From Flavobacteriaceae bacterium (GTDB taxonomy: Bacteria > Bacteroidota > Bacteroidia > Flavobacteriales > Flavobacteriaceae), in contig JADGEL010000002.1 in the NCBI GenBank assembly GCA_016744415.1, positions 558,001 through 622,000 on the forward strand: a stretch of DNA of 64,000 bases, in the 5' to 3' direction. Made by a program: the position numbers and the translations under genes. Every line of letters begins with the position of its first letter. Positions within the stretch are counted from its first letter, which is position 1. A model generated the notes under the pieces. The model was given only the letters and a program-made list of their open reading frames with translations. It did no database searches and was not told the DNA's origin. Of this stretch, positions 53,668-62,900 are shown one piece after another.

Positions 53668-56187
53668 TTAATTCTTTATTGATATGTTTTGTTCTCCTGA
53701 TACTAAGACTAAGGATTTCCCTTTCCACCTGAATTCTCCTTTCAGACCATCAGGAAGTAAAATCTCTGCCTCAATTTCATCATCAGTTTTTAGATAATTT
53801 ACTTTAATCATACCTAGAGGATGTGGAAACTCAACTTCTAGTTTATTTAGTTTCCCTAAATTCGGTTCAATGATTACTGACTTAAAAGAATGTTCTCCTG
53901 GGTAAATTCCTGCGACCGTATGAATAAAATCAAAATTCGGACTTGCGCTCCACGCGTGACATTCTGAACGCGGGTTAATATCTGTTTCTCCGTAAGTGGT
54001 CATTCCGTTTGCTATCATTCCTTGCCATGAACCCAATAAATCGAAGTATTTGTCTCCCAACCCTACTTTTTGCAAAGCTCTAAAATTGTAAAATTTAAAA
54101 TAGATGGTTGACTGAAACAGCGTTTTATCATCTAAGATTTTTTGCATTATTTCTTGCTGATCTTTCTCTTCAAAAGTGTCCGTTAGGATTCCTAATATGT
54201 TTGTGTGTTGCGAGAAATTTTCTTTTGCTGGAGTTTCGGCAATCAATCCTCTTTTGGTATCAAAACAATTTTCTAATACTGACTTTTTAATTGTATTCGA
54301 TAGTTTTTTATAAGACTCTACATCGTGCTGCATTTCGAAATAATCTAATACTGCTTGGGCGTTTTCTAATGTTTTTACAAATTGTAAAGAGATATTTGCT
54401 GAATAGCCATCATCTGCTCCTGCAGGAATACCGCTAGGGAAATCAGCTGTCCAATCTGTAAAATTCCACCATTTTAAATTGGTTACCATTCCTGTTTCAT
54501 CAACTCTTGTGGCAAACCATTCAATGACTGTTTTTATACCTGGGATAAACTGACGCAAAAACTCAGGATCATTTCTATACATGAAATAATCGTACATCTT
54601 GTCTATCCAGATCAAAGAAAATGGAGGTATAATTTGAATAGTATTTGATGGGTAACGACTTTGAGTTAATCCTTCTGGAAGACGAGAATCATCGAATTGC
54701 TGTATCGCTTTTCGCATCAATCTATCATCACCAGACACATAAATCGAAATGAGAGATGCTATTTTTGTATCTCCAATATATTGTAAATTTTCGTAGTACG
54801 AATCGTAATACTGCTCATCAGCAGAGTTTCGTAATGTCCTCCAAGACACATCCCAAATTTTATCAAGAGAAGCATCTCCAGTTTTCACTTTTGCTTTTTC
54901 TTCAAACGGATATCCGGTATAAACTCCGTGATAATTTTCAAGAACTAAAGCTTCATCTTTGGTCTCAATTTCTAATTCTATAAATCTATATGTCCTTCTT
55001 GACAAAGGTTTAAAAAATCTATTTTCGCCACCATCAGGTAATAAAATATCATAATATCCAAATATTGATTTACCCTCAATATCATTTCGATTGCCTTTTA
55101 AATCAACATTCATTAAGTTACCATCAGAAACAACTTCTCCTGAATCAACATTTATTAGCATTGCTTCGGCATAAGTGATTTTTATCTCACTTCCTTTTCC
55201 TTTGCTATATCTAAGCTCTGGAAAACCAGTAGTATGATGTTTTTGATCTATTAATATTTTTACTTTTGAATTGGCAGGAATTATAGTTGATCCATTTTCA
55301 TTTATAAAATTTTCATCTTTTTCTACTCCACTAATTCTTGCGATTTCAGCAAATTGCTCAACAGATTCTTCCATTACTGGAATCGTTCTTGGCACTAAAT
55401 GCCACGCGCCTCCATAAAGAAAACCGCGACCTACAGCAAATTCTGTTATTGCACTTTTTGGCTTCAACCAATTTTCAGCATTAAAATTCAACTCATTCCA
55501 ACCCCATGGATATTTCGAATCATTAACTTTATCACAAGGACCAGCAGCATAATACGCTTCCATCATTTCGCTTGTGATATTTATTGCTGAATACCCTTCG
55601 TTTTTTATGACTTTCCAGTCGGCAGTTCCCGTATTTATGTCTATGTCTAAACCTCTATCGGCTTGTAAAATAAAAGCAGTTTGAACAGATACTTGCGAGA
55701 CATTTTTATACTCGCCAAAGTTTACAACCTCGGCTGCAATTACATTTTTACCCACTTTTAAGTGGTTAGAAATATCAACAGTTTCATACCGCTGATGAGA
55801 TGGATCTCCAATAGACGGCCCGTAACTAACACGCTCTCCATTAACAAAAAGTCTATAACGGTTATCGGCAGAAACGAAAATATTAAATTCAGCCACTACA
55901 TTTTCTAGCAAAAATTCATGACGAAATAGAAATACTCCATAATCGAGTGTCGATTCAGAAGGATGCGTAATCCATTGAGCTTTCCATGAATATTTGAGTA
56001 GATCAATATCTTTCCCTGATCCATTTATAGTTATTGCTGATTCTGGTGTAATCATATTTATATCTAACTCTTTTCCTTTAGCATTGATTTTTGTCTTTGA
56101 TTCCTGCGAAAAAGCGAAGAAATTGAATGCAATTAAAACAAAGATGATTGGTATTCTTTTTAAAGCTAAGCATATAGGATTCAACAA
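53668..56187 (-). CDS. GH78-like alpha-L-rhamnosidase, exported
   Basis: An 839-residue protein with a signal peptide (hydrophobic IIFVLIAFNFFAFSQ, cleaved about residue 27). It has the GH78 layout: beta-sandwich domains with RYRLFVNGERVSYGPSIGDP (about 110-130), then an alpha6/alpha6 barrel. The usual catalytic motif DCPxRxE...WxGD is changed to YDSYYENLQYIGDTKIASL here, and the downstream motif is MTTYGETDINPRSECHAWSASPNFDF in shortened form TTYGET and SECHAWSASP. A C-terminal beta domain follows. It heads the five-gene operon ending with lacI. Rhamnose specificity is probable, not certain, because of the variant motif. Confidence 0.8.
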   Translation of the reverse strand: MLNPICLALKRIPIIFVLIAFNFFAFSQESKTKINAKGKELDINMITPESAITINGSGKDIDLLKYSWKAQWITHPSESTLDYGVFLFRHEFLLENVVAEFNIFVSADNRYRLFVNGERVSYGPSIGDPSHQRYETVDISNHLKVGKNVIAAEVVNFGEYKNVSQVSVQTAFILQADRGLDIDINTGTADWKVIKNEGYSAINITSEMMEAYYAAGPCDKVNDSKYPWGWNELNFNAENWLKPKSAITEFAVGRGFLYGGAWHLVPRTIPVMEESVEQFAEIARISGVEKDENFINENGSTIIPANSKVKILIDQKHHTTGFPELRYSKGKGSEIKITYAEAMLINVDSGEVVSDGNLMNVDLKGNRNDIEGKSIFGYYDILLPDGGENRFFKPLSRRTYRFIELEIETKDEALVLENYHGVYTGYPFEEKAKVKTGDASLDKIWDVSWRTLRNSADEQYYDSYYENLQYIGDTKIASLISIYVSGDDRLMRKAIQQFDDSRLPEGLTQSRYPSNTIQIIPPFSLIWIDKMYDYFMYRNDPEFLRQFIPGIKTVIEWFATRVDETGMVTNLKWWNFTDWTADFPSGIPAGADDGYSANISLQFVKTLENAQAVLDYFEMQHDVESYKKLSNTIKKSVLENCFDTKRGLIAETPAKENFSQHTNILGILTDTFEEKDQQEIMQKILDDKTLFQSTIYFKFYNFRALQKVGLGDKYFDLLGSWQGMIANGMTTYGETDINPRSECHAWSASPNFDFIHTVAGIYPGEHSFKSVIIEPNLGKLNKLEVEFPHPLGMIKVNYLKTDDEIEAEILLPDGLKGEFRWKGKSLVLVSGEQNISIKN

Positions 56188-56224
56188 TCAATAAGTGTTT
56201 GATTTGCTAATATATAAAAAAATA

Positions 56225-56234
56225 CAATCGATTG
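56225..56234. promoter_or_regulatory. LacI-type operator 4, GH78 operon
   Basis: CAATCGATTG palindrome extended to TACAATCGATTGTA (56223-56236), the most symmetric of the five copies, 38 bp before the GH78 start codon. A -7-like AATATTTG on the minus strand (56244-56237) lies 2 bp upstream, so a bound repressor would cover the transcription start. Confidence 0.8.
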
Positions 56235-56286
56235 TACAAATATTGTATTAAATAATCAAAATTAGAAAAGCAGGAGTGGTTATAAG

Positions 56287-57774
56287 CTAAAACGTTGCTT
56301 TAAAAGTTGATACGGGTAGTCCATTACCCGAAATTAAATTAGCTTCGGTATAAGGCTCCCAAGCGTATCGGATAAAAAATTGATTTTCAAATATTTGCGG
56401 TAACTTGAACTTTACAAAATTGCCTTGAACCGTTGGCGTAATATTTTCAAAATTGATATTATCCTTAGATATTTCAAATCCAACAATTTCTTTACCATCT
56501 ATTGTTTTTAATCCCTTAAAACATCCTTTGAAACTAACATAATAATCTCCATCTTTAAAAATTATCGTGTCAAAAATTGGTGATTCATAATTCGATCCTT
56601 TTTTGTAGGTGTTACCCAAAGCTAATATTGCCAACCTATCACCAACAGGTTTTTTGTTTTTAGCATGTGTATCTTGTCGATCACCTACATCAGTTATCAC
56701 CACCATTTTAGAATTTGAAACTTCATCTAATAATTCTCTTTGCACATTTCTAAACTCTGACCAAGCAGGTCTATCTTCGCGACTTGTGAGTTGTACAAAA
56801 TAAAATGGGAAATCATTTTTAAAATCAGATCGCCAAGTTTTAACCATCATCTTAAACATAGCTTTATAAACATCAGTTTGCTCAGCATTTGATTCACCTT
56901 GATACCAAATAACTCCTTTAAACCTGTATTTTTTTATGGGTACTATTCCGTTGATATAATTATAAGAAGGCATCCAAGGGTGTTTTTGGCTTGTGATTTT
57001 CTTCAAAGAAATTTGATTGTTAGCCACGGTAATCATTCCGTCTTTTTCATCTTTTTTGTCTCTCCAGCGCTCAGCTACAAGATTTGAAATTGTAGCATCT
57101 TGCTCAATAATTTCTTTTGGCAACCATGACTCTATCGGAGATCCAGGAACAGCATTGTGAATAATTCCGATGGGGATATTTAACTCTCCTTGTAATTTTT
57201 CGGCAAAATAATAAGCAACAGCAGAGAAGTACAAAACATTTTCTGGTGTTACTTTTACCCAGCCTTTGGTATTGAAATATTTATTATTTTGAATTTTCTC
57301 TAATTCCTCTTTGGTATGAACCCCTCCTTTTCCTGTTGGATAAGTAGGTCTCATATTGTAGATTCTGATATTTGGGTTGTTTGCTTTTTTGGCGACTTCT
57401 TCACCGTTCAAAGTTCGCTTTAAATCGAGATGCATATTCGATTGCCCAGAAGCTAACCAAACTTCGCCTACTAAAATATCATCTAAAATTATTGTTTCGC
57501 TTTGAGTATTGATTTTTATTTCAAAAGGAATTCCTACATCTTGCGAGGGAATTATAGCAGACCATTTTCCATCACCATTTGAATTCGTAAAAACAGAAAT
57601 AGATTTAAATCTAATCGTGATTTTTTCATTTGGATTGGCCATTCCCCAAATAGTAATCTCCTGGTTTCTTTGAAGCACCATTCCATCAGAAAAAATAGGT
57701 GCTACTTTCAAATTCTCTTGCGCCTGAATGAAGGAAAGAAAAAAAAGAAAAAAGAAAAAAGAAATATATCTCAT
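56287..57774 (-). CDS. SGNH-type sialate O-acetylesterase-like enzyme
   Basis: A 495-residue exported esterase. The start is the ATG at 57774, where a signal peptide begins (MRYISFFFFLFFLSFIQAQ); the 19-codon upstream extension comes from an intergenic repeat. The SASA/SGNH motifs are VGEVWLASGQSNMHLDLKR (nucleophile serine in GQSN, about 115), GVIWYQGESNAEQTD (block III) and VVITDVGDRQDTHAKNK (catalytic Asp/His region). Family members remove acetyl groups from sugars; here it should deacetylate the polymer or its oligosaccharides. It is the last gene of the operon headed by the HSL-type esterase. Confidence 0.88.
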   Translation of the reverse strand: MRYISFFFFLFFLSFIQAQENLKVAPIFSDGMVLQRNQEITIWGMANPNEKITIRFKSISVFTNSNGDGKWSAIIPSQDVGIPFEIKINTQSETIILDDILVGEVWLASGQSNMHLDLKRTLNGEEVAKKANNPNIRIYNMRPTYPTGKGGVHTKEELEKIQNNKYFNTKGWVKVTPENVLYFSAVAYYFAEKLQGELNIPIGIIHNAVPGSPIESWLPKEIIEQDATISNLVAERWRDKKDEKDGMITVANNQISLKKITSQKHPWMPSYNYINGIVPIKKYRFKGVIWYQGESNAEQTDVYKAMFKMMVKTWRSDFKNDFPFYFVQLTSREDRPAWSEFRNVQRELLDEVSNSKMVVITDVGDRQDTHAKNKKPVGDRLAILALGNTYKKGSNYESPIFDTIIFKDGDYYVSFKGCFKGLKTIDGKEIVGFEISKDNINFENITPTVQGNFVKFKLPQIFENQFFIRYAWEPYTEANLISGNGLPVSTFKATF

Positions 57775-57796
57775 TGAAATTGTTTTGGTTAAAATA

Positions 57797-57869
57797 GTAT
57801 CTGAGATTTCTCTCTTCGTTCGAAATGACAAGGATTCTAATTATATGGAGTTCTCGACTGGGTTCGAAC
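57797..57869. repeat. Bacteroidota intergenic repeat
   Basis: The sequence between the lyase and the acetylesterase genes contains GAGATTTCTCTCTTCGTTCG, CGAAATGACAAGGATTC and CTCGACTGGGTTCGAAC, a dispersed repeat that I recognise from many Bacteroidota genomes. In translation it gives the well-known spurious peptides SFRTKREIS and VISNEERNL, which explains the short open frames here. It lies inside the operon's intergenic gap, so it is transcribed. Confidence 0.75.
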
Positions 57870-57883
57870 AAATATTTATCAAA

Positions 57884-58738
57884 TTAAAATTGAGGTTTTT
57901 CACGTGTCACTTTAAAACCATCATACAAAGCAAAAGAATCATTTTGTGGCGCCCAATCATCAGAAGCTCCTCCATGGAAAGTAGAAAAATAGAATGAATC
58001 TATATCACCCTTGTCCCATAATCTATATCTGATATTTGTATTGTTAATTACTTCAACACCATCAATCCAAACTTGCATAATTCCGTTAGACAAATTATCC
58101 TCATTCAATTTGATTCTTTGTGTTAATCGATACCATTTACCTGTTTCAAAATAAACTCCCGCATTTACAGATTCTCCATATTGTGAATCCATATCAATAT
58201 AATAAAAATAGACAAGAGCTTCAACACCAGCATTTCTTGTTGCCCACATATAACGTGCACTCCAACCTTCGCCATTGTCTGGATGAACACCACCTGTGTA
58301 GGTAGAACCTCCACTTGTTAAGCCAGGAAGTTTCCCCCCTTTTCTAAAATCAAAACCATCTTCAAAAAAGACATAGTAGTCTAAATAATATTCGTTAGAA
58401 GATGGTAAATCTTTGATAAATTGGATTCCATTAGTTTGAGGACCTACTGTTCCTTCGGGATAATCTACTTTTAAAACATTGCCTTTTGTTCCTTCTGGAT
58501 CTGTAACAATACTTCCTCTATTGTCAAAAGATACCCAACGTATCTCGCCACCTTCTTCAATCAAATTTTGTTTGGTATAAGCACCTTCGTTAGCTTCATT
58601 AAAATCTAATTCAAAAATGATATTTTCTTCTACTGGATCGGTAGGAGTACTATTTTCTAAACTCTCTGTTTCTGTTTGGGCACAGCTAGTAAAAACAAAA
58701 CCGTTTACTAACAAAAGAAATAAAATTGATTTCTTCAT
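57884..58738 (-). CDS. PL14-like polysaccharide lyase, lipoprotein
   Basis: A 284-residue lipoprotein (lipobox FTSC, C19) with a beta-jellyroll of the polysaccharide lyase 14 type. The cleft residues expected from characterised PL14 alginate/glucuronan-cleaving enzymes are present: KGGKLPGLTSGG (K136), GWSARYMWATR (S160, R162) and EALVYFYYID (Y177, Y179). FHGG and WAPQNDSFALYDGFKV end the fold. It would cut next to glucuronate residues and leave unsaturated ends for the GH88 enzyme. The exact polymer is not known. It lies 3 bp from the esterase gene upstream. Confidence 0.8.
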   Translation of the reverse strand: MKKSILFLLLVNGFVFTSCAQTETESLENSTPTDPVEENIIFELDFNEANEGAYTKQNLIEEGGEIRWVSFDNRGSIVTDPEGTKGNVLKVDYPEGTVGPQTNGIQFIKDLPSSNEYYLDYYVFFEDGFDFRKGGKLPGLTSGGSTYTGGVHPDNGEGWSARYMWATRNAGVEALVYFYYIDMDSQYGESVNAGVYFETGKWYRLTQRIKLNEDNLSNGIMQVWIDGVEVINNTNIRYRLWDKGDIDSFYFSTFHGGASDDWAPQNDSFALYDGFKVTREKPQF

Positions 58739-58741
58739 AAC

Positions 58742-59755
58742 TTATGATTTAGTATTATTTAAATGTTTTAAAATAAAATTCTTAGTATTTTTAATTGCCA
58801 TTTTAGACTCAGGAATATCGTAATACCCTTGCCACACATGCCACATGCCTTCGTACACATCTAGCTCAACTTCTTTATTGTTTTCTTTTAAATTGCGATA
58901 CATACGAATGGAATTACTCAAAAATATTTCTTTTCCTCCAACTTGTATCAATGTTGGTGGAAAATCTTTAGAAAAATCTCCATACACTGGTGAAACATAC
59001 GGATTCTTCCATTCTGATTTTGGAGCATAAGCTTCGGCACAATTTTCTAAAAACCCATCATACACCAAATTTGGGTCGTTGTCTTTAAGTGTAGTATATG
59101 TATCTCCAATTTCAGCTACATCTAGCCATCCAGACCACAACACCAATACTTTGGGAAGGTTTATTTTTTGAGCTCTCATTTTTAAAATAGCACTCGTAGC
59201 AATTGCACCTCCAGCAGAATCGCCGTATATAGCTATATTTTCTGCTTTATACTCTTTTAATAGTTCCTTATAAAATGTAAGAACTTCATCAGTAATTTGA
59301 TTGTATTTTGCATGAGGCGCTAAAGTATAATCAATCGTTATAATTTTCAGCCCTGTAGCATCGGCAAGTGGAACACTAGATGTCAAAGTAACATCAGCAT
59401 GGTAAAAAGCAAATGCACCTCCGTGAATATAAACAATCACTTTATCTGAAGGTTGGTAATTTTTAGGAATAACACTGACAGCTCTAATACCTCCAAAAAA
59501 AAGTGTATCTACTGTCACCCCATATTTCTCAACTACAATTGGCACAAATTCAGAAGCTACATCAGCATATTCTTTTTGAATTTTTGCCCATTCCTCAGCA
59601 GGAGCTTCTGCCTCTGGTAAGTTGGCTCCTTTATTTCTATTCTCAATAGTCCACTCACTTAAAACATCTTTAGCTTCTTGTGAAATTGTTGAAGGGATAT
59701 TTACTGTCCCTAAATTTTCTTGCCCTTTAAATTGACTAGAAGTTATTAGAGTCAT
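58742..59755 (-). CDS. Alpha/beta hydrolase, hormone-sensitive-lipase-like esterase
   Basis: A 337-residue esterase without obvious signal peptide. Motifs: oxyanion-hole VIVYIHGGAFAFYHAD, nucleophile IYGDSAGGAIATSA, and the acid and histidine in PPTLIQVGGKEIFLSN and GMWHVWQGYYDIP. The start is the ATG at 59755 (MTLITSSQFKGQENLG). The frame opens at 59815, but the extra residues (Ala-Ile-Asp-Cys-Ile) are just the CAATCGATTG operator read as codons. It heads the operon with the PL14-like lyase and SGNH esterase. It probably removes acyl groups from oligosaccharides. Confidence 0.87.
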   Translation of the reverse strand: MTLITSSQFKGQENLGTVNIPSTISQEAKDVLSEWTIENRNKGANLPEAEAPAEEWAKIQKEYADVASEFVPIVVEKYGVTVDTLFFGGIRAVSVIPKNYQPSDKVIVYIHGGAFAFYHADVTLTSSVPLADATGLKIITIDYTLAPHAKYNQITDEVLTFYKELLKEYKAENIAIYGDSAGGAIATSAILKMRAQKINLPKVLVLWSGWLDVAEIGDTYTTLKDNDPNLVYDGFLENCAEAYAPKSEWKNPYVSPVYGDFSKDFPPTLIQVGGKEIFLSNSIRMYRNLKENNKEVELDVYEGMWHVWQGYYDIPESKMAIKNTKNFILKHLNNTKS

Positions 59756-59801
59756 ATCTAAAATATTAATTGATCTTTCTTCATAAATTGAATTGCTAAT
59801 A

Positions 59802-59811
59802 CAATCGATTG
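59802..59811. promoter_or_regulatory. LacI-type operator 5, esterase-lyase operon
   Basis: CAATCGATTG palindrome, 47 bp before the chosen esterase start. On the minus strand a -7 TATATTTG (59820-59813) lies one base upstream, the same arrangement as at operator 4. A clear -33 element is not seen. Confidence 0.8.
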
Positions 59812-59854
59812 CCAAATATAAACAATGTAAGCTTATGTTTAAAGTCTAAATAGG

Positions 59855-59887
59855 AAAAAGCGAGATTAATATTCAATCTCGCTTTTT
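59855..59887 (-). terminator. Terminator of the large beta-helix gene
   Basis: Perfect 13-bp arms AAAAAGCGAGATT and AATCTCGCTTTTT around a 7-nt loop, with T runs on both strands. It lies about 85 bp after the stop codon and isolates this gene from the esterase operon. Confidence 0.85.
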
Positions 59888-59971
59888 ATTTTATCAAAAA
59901 TTTAAAAGTGGGAAGCTATTCTAAATTTAAACTTCTTATTCCTACTCATAAATAAAGTACTAATTTCTGTT

Positions 59972-62900
59972 CTATTGAACAATTAATTTTTTAGTTATAA
60001 TAGTTGAGTTATTATAAATTCTAACAAAATACATACCTGCCTCAAGATTGATTAATATTTCTTTATTATGAGATTTACTTTTACTAATTTTTGATCTAAA
60101 AACAACAGAATCGTTTAAATTGTAAATTTCAACTTTACAATCATTATCTAAAAGGCCTGTTGAAATATTCAATATACCATTATTTACAGGGTTAGGGTAA
60201 ATCTTGAAATTTGAATTCTCTAATTCAGCATTTTTTATATTATTGATTCTGGATACAGGCTGACTTGATTGACCTGTTTCAAAGTTTAAAATAGGTCTAT
60301 TATTAGATGCGCTATGGTCTTGTGATGCTATGTCCCAATAATTATAATTTCCTGACCCATTATAGTCTAAACTAAATCTAAAAAATATAAAATCTCCTGC
60401 AACAGCACCATTATCTAATTGCGCATTTACAAAATCAATAATAGCTTGTGATGAGGAACTTTGAAGATTTCCGTTTTGCGAGTTTAAATCTAAAATATCA
60501 TTTTCTATTGCTGTAGCAGTTTGATCAGTATCATATGTACCTGCAAAATAATCAGAACTTAAAACAGCACTACTACTTCTAAAAGGCAGCCCATATAAAT
60601 CAACTTTATGCTCTAATCCGCCTCCACTTTGTAGTAAATAAAAATTCAATGTTGCTGATGTCAATCTTTCACCTAGTTCTAACGTAGGGATTTGAAATGG
60701 AATTATTGCAGAAGTCTTATAATTTGACCCTAGTCTATGGGTATGGTAACCTATCCATTGCATACCTCCATTATAATAAACTGATTGATCAGCTTCACTC
60801 GCTTCTACAGAATAATTATTGACTTGAGGAATTGAATTAACTTGTATATTTATTACTTCACTATCATTTAACTCTCCATCACTAACAGTAATTGTAATAT
60901 TTACAACCCCTTCATCACCAATTATAGGAGAAAGAGTTAACTGAGCTGTACCATCAGAATTATCAATAAACGTTGCAAAACTTGGAGCATTACTAATAGT
61001 GTATTCTAAAGTGTCGCCATCAATATCTACAGAGCTAATATTTATTATTCTTGACTCATTTACATCTATTGTTTGACTACCAACAGTAGATAAAACTGGC
61101 TCATTGTTTATAGGATTTCCTCCATCATTATCAACAATAATATTTACTGTTTCGCTATCTGAAACAGTTCCATCGCTAACTGATATAATAATATCTGTTG
61201 TTGAAGCATCTCCTACAAGAGGAGAAAGTGTTAAAGTAGAAGTACCATTACCATTATCAACAAAAGTTGCAAATGATGGAAGGATATTTGCTGTAAAACT
61301 CAAAACATCTCCATCAGCATCTGTTGCTGATACGTTTACTATTAGGGTCTCTCCTTCTAGCATAGTTTGATTGCCAATTGTTGCAAGAACTGGAGCAGTA
61401 TTTGTTGGTGGAACATATCCTGAAGTATTTATTACAATTTCAGAATAATTATTCCAATCATTAACATCACTACCAGATCCGGTAATTCTCACATATTTTG
61501 CTGATACATCTTCAAAATCAAAACTCTCAGATGTATTAGTTGTTCCTGTGCTAGTTGCCGAAATCACTTGTGCATAATCACGACCATTAGTAGAAACTTC
61601 TATTACAAAGCTATACGCTCTCTCATCACCTAATCCAAAAGTAATATCAACTGAATTAATCATAGTAACTTCACAGAAACTTTTTTGTATCCACTGATTT
61701 CCTTCTGATGCCCATTTTGTAGCTAAATCATTATCAAAAGCATTTGATGATGGATTATACCCCCATTGATCATCTTGAAAAGAACTAGCCCAATCAGTAT
61801 CACATTCATATACAAATGAAGCTGATGAGTTATTAGAAGTATTACCCGCAAAATCTTTTATGTTATTTGCTGTAATTGTGTGATTTATATTTCCAGTAAG
61901 TTCGGAAGTTGTAAGCGTAACTGTTCTCATATCACCTGATAAAATTGCAGAATTAACAGTTACTCCATTATCTATAGTATAATTTGATTCATGCTCAGCA
62001 GTTACTGCTGTAATGCTTTCGCTAAACACAATTATAAACTCATCATTATAATAAGAATTGTATGCATTAGCAATTGTAGGAGCAGTTATATCATCTTCTA
62101 CTTGAAACTCAAATGCTCCACAATCAACTGATGCTCCTACAGATCTTAAATTACCATTAATATCTGTTGCTGTTAACCCTGTATTAACACCCGCATCTAT
62201 TGCTGGGCTTCCATCTTTGAGGCTAAAGTTGAAGTTATTATAATCAGCATAAAAACTTGTTGCATCATTTGCTGTAGCTACAATGTTATTTTCAGTTGTG
62301 TTTAAAGCTTCATCATATGTCCAAGGTGTAAATTTAGTAGCTATATTATTTCTGATAATATTGCCTGTACTTCCATTTCCTTGTTTATCATTTTTCACTT
62401 GGATCCACGGAGTAGCATCAGTTGTTGGATTGTATGATGTTGGTGTTTTGGAAACTGTATTATTTTGAATTTTACAGCTAATTGCACCTGTAAGAGTAAT
62501 TCCGTGATAGTGATCAGACACTACTAAATTGTTTTCTACAAACACGTTTTCGGTATGTCCATCAGTAATAATAATACCTTGCATAGAATATCCAACCAAA
62601 TTGTCATCAACCATTGATTGGGTAATAGGGTCGGCAAAGTTGTATATTTTATTATTTCGAATAATAACATCATCAATAATACCTGCAGCAACATTATCCT
62701 TGTCATACATCTGGATACCATCATCATGGTTTATGCTATAATCTTCTATATAAGCATCTCTAATAATATTGTTTTCATAAATAGCATGAGAACCTAAAGC
62801 TCTTATAGCATCTGCACCAAAATTATCAATTAGGTTGTTTTTAACTTCTGCAAAATCACCTTCTATCTGTAATGCAAAATATACATTTTTGATTGTATTA

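Noticed and set aside
57686-57871. Short open frame starting MFEPSRELHIIR
   Set aside because: It translates the dispersed intergenic repeat and overlaps the true acetylesterase start.
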